From Paramecium tetraurelia (Eukaryota > Ciliophora > Oligohymenophorea > Peniculida > Parameciidae): a DNA stretch of 64,000 bases. Position 1 is the first letter of the stretch, and each line of letters opens with the position of its first letter. Location of the stretch: positions 188,118 through 252,117 of the forward strand of contig NW_001799244.1 in NCBI RefSeq assembly GCF_000165425.1, read 5' to 3'. The notes under the pieces are model-generated. The model saw only the letters and a program-made list of their open reading frames with translations, did not search any database and was not told the DNA's origin. Of the stretch, positions 63,004-64,000 are shown piece by piece. The translations under genes were made by a program, and so were the position numbers.

Positions 63004-63977
63004 TCATGTACTAGATTGATCTTTTCTTTGTCTCATCTAAAAATTTTAACATATCAATACTTCATTAATAACTGACTTCACAAAATTAGGATACACTTTC
63101 CACAATAATAAACAGTAATCTAAAATTCTTTCATTATATTTGTATTCTCCATTGTCATCAATTGTTAAACCAATCTCTGATAATTTCTAATGGTTAGTCT
63201 TCAGATGATTTTTCAATTGATTGGGTTTCTTGTACACTTTCTGACATTTATGATAAGGACATTTGAAGATATTCTTCTCTGCATTATAGGGTTATGATTT
63301 AAAATGCCTAATCCTAACTTCCTCAAATAGACGTTTAATCTTCTCATCAGTTGTCTAGTTTTCTAATTTAGATTGTATACATATCTACTTTTTTCTAATG
63401 CCTCCCTCTACCTTTATACAAACTCCTCTGTAACATGAGGGAACAGATTTTAGAGATCCTTCTCTGATTTTTACTCATGTTCCTCTTCTGGTTCTTTTTC
63501 TTCTGGTTTTTCATTTTTCTCTGGTTTTTTTTCAGGATCTGGAATTGCTTCTGGTAATGATTATTATTGATCAAATGCTAAAATTTTAATTTTAGGGATC
63601 GCCAAGGATTTTAAAAACTCTTGAAGAGCTTTCTTAGCATTAAATTAATTATTTCCTGCTTTTGTATACCAATCTCTTACAAATTTAAAATGAATTTAAA
63701 TCATCTATGCTTCATTTTTGTCTAAATTATTGAACAGATATGAATTACTTTGAATTTCTTGATGTAAATTTTGTACAGGTTTCTTATATTACTCAATTTT
63801 GTTGTATTTTATAATGGATTTAGTAGAAATCGTTAAAATATTATCATTTCCATTAACTTCGATCTCATCTGCATCTTCAAGTTTAAAATCGATCTTTTAT
63901 TTTTATTATTATTGTTATTATTATTATTATTACTATTATTATTATTACTAATATTGGTATGTCTATTTAGTTTGCAT
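63004..63977 (-). CDS. C2H2 zinc-finger protein with polyglutamine start
   Basis: About 315 residues after one 26-nt intron that joins EKSRY to TTDEKIKRLFEEV. It begins with a glutamine tract (about 16 of 20 residues, mostly TAA/TAG), an acidic and helical middle (NLDKNEAQMIQIHFKFVRDW) and a Pro/Glu/Lys-rich hinge (PEKKPEKNEKPEEKEPEEEH). A single classical finger follows: FKCPYHKCQKVYKKPNQLKN then HLKTNH. The C-terminal segment has aromatic clusters (DYCLLLWKVYPNFVKSVINE). Start: ATG 63977 is assumed; a possible intron (GTAAGTGATG...) overlaps it, so the real start may lie beyond the window. Its stop is about 125 bp upstream of membrane protein copy B. Confidence 0.7.
63905..63952. repeat. 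(TTA)n trinucleotide microsatellite coding for polyglutamine
   Basis: On the minus strand this is a run of TAA with a few TAG and CAA codons. Under the ciliate code it encodes glutamine, so the microsatellite is translated rather than terminating the frame. Confidence 0.85.
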
Positions 63978-64000
63978 CACTTACAATATAAGGATTTTAA

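Overview
The window is macronuclear-type DNA of a ciliate, most likely a Paramecium. Reading frames use TAA and TAG as glutamine and only TGA as stop. Genes are interrupted by very short GT...AG introns (about 22-30 nt, AT-rich, mostly GTA...TAG); removing them restores the frame, and in most intron-bearing genes I traced the exon total comes out an exact multiple of three. Composition is AT-rich, genes are dense on both strands, and I see no tRNA, rRNA, CRISPR array, telomere repeat or mobile element.

Layout: 0-3.5 kb, the 3' part of a full-size ABC (MDR-type) transporter with three frame breaks. 3.8-5.8 kb, a lipid-anchor-type protein with protein phosphatase 1 docking motifs and a SAXO-like axonemal protein. 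6.4-11.9 kb, a protein kinase and a cyclic-nucleotide-gated-family K+ channel (minus). 12.6-18.5 kb, a RINGv+FHA protein, a small unknown, a coiled-coil protein and a TPH-type ciliary coiled-coil protein. 19-20.6 kb, a secreted cysteine-rich peptide and a tiny unknown in gene-poor DNA. 21.4-28.1 kb, glycyl-tRNA synthetase, a Q-rich protein and an ankyrin-anoctamin. 28.5-29.3 kb, a small HTH protein that only appears after splicing. 30.1-36.2 kb, a HECT ligase, a p47-type UBX cofactor, an ARM-repeat protein, a half-size AMP-binding protein and a PP2C phosphatase.

36.2-50.4 kb is one giant minus-strand locus: SPRY, UBA and RanBP2 zinc finger at the N-end, a long central region, a BIRC6/UBE2O-type E2 domain, then, in frame through a 22-nt intron, a complete UBA1-type E1. 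If the splice is real, E1 and E2 (perhaps with E3 activity) sit on one polypeptide of roughly 4,500 residues. I regard this as the most remarkable feature. The E1 half shows two apparent single-base frame breaks that must be resolved first.

50.6-64 kb: an SR-type splicing factor (RRM, CCHC knuckle, RS tail), a large unknown, two paralogous two-pass membrane proteins flanking a WD40 protein, a PKA regulatory subunit and an LRR protein, and finally a C2H2 zinc-finger protein with a TAA-encoded polyglutamine tract. Several loci concern ubiquitin (RINGv-FHA, HECT, p47, E2-E1) and several concern cilia, cAMP/ion signalling or phosphorylation, as expected of a ciliate, but I see no operon-like linkage.
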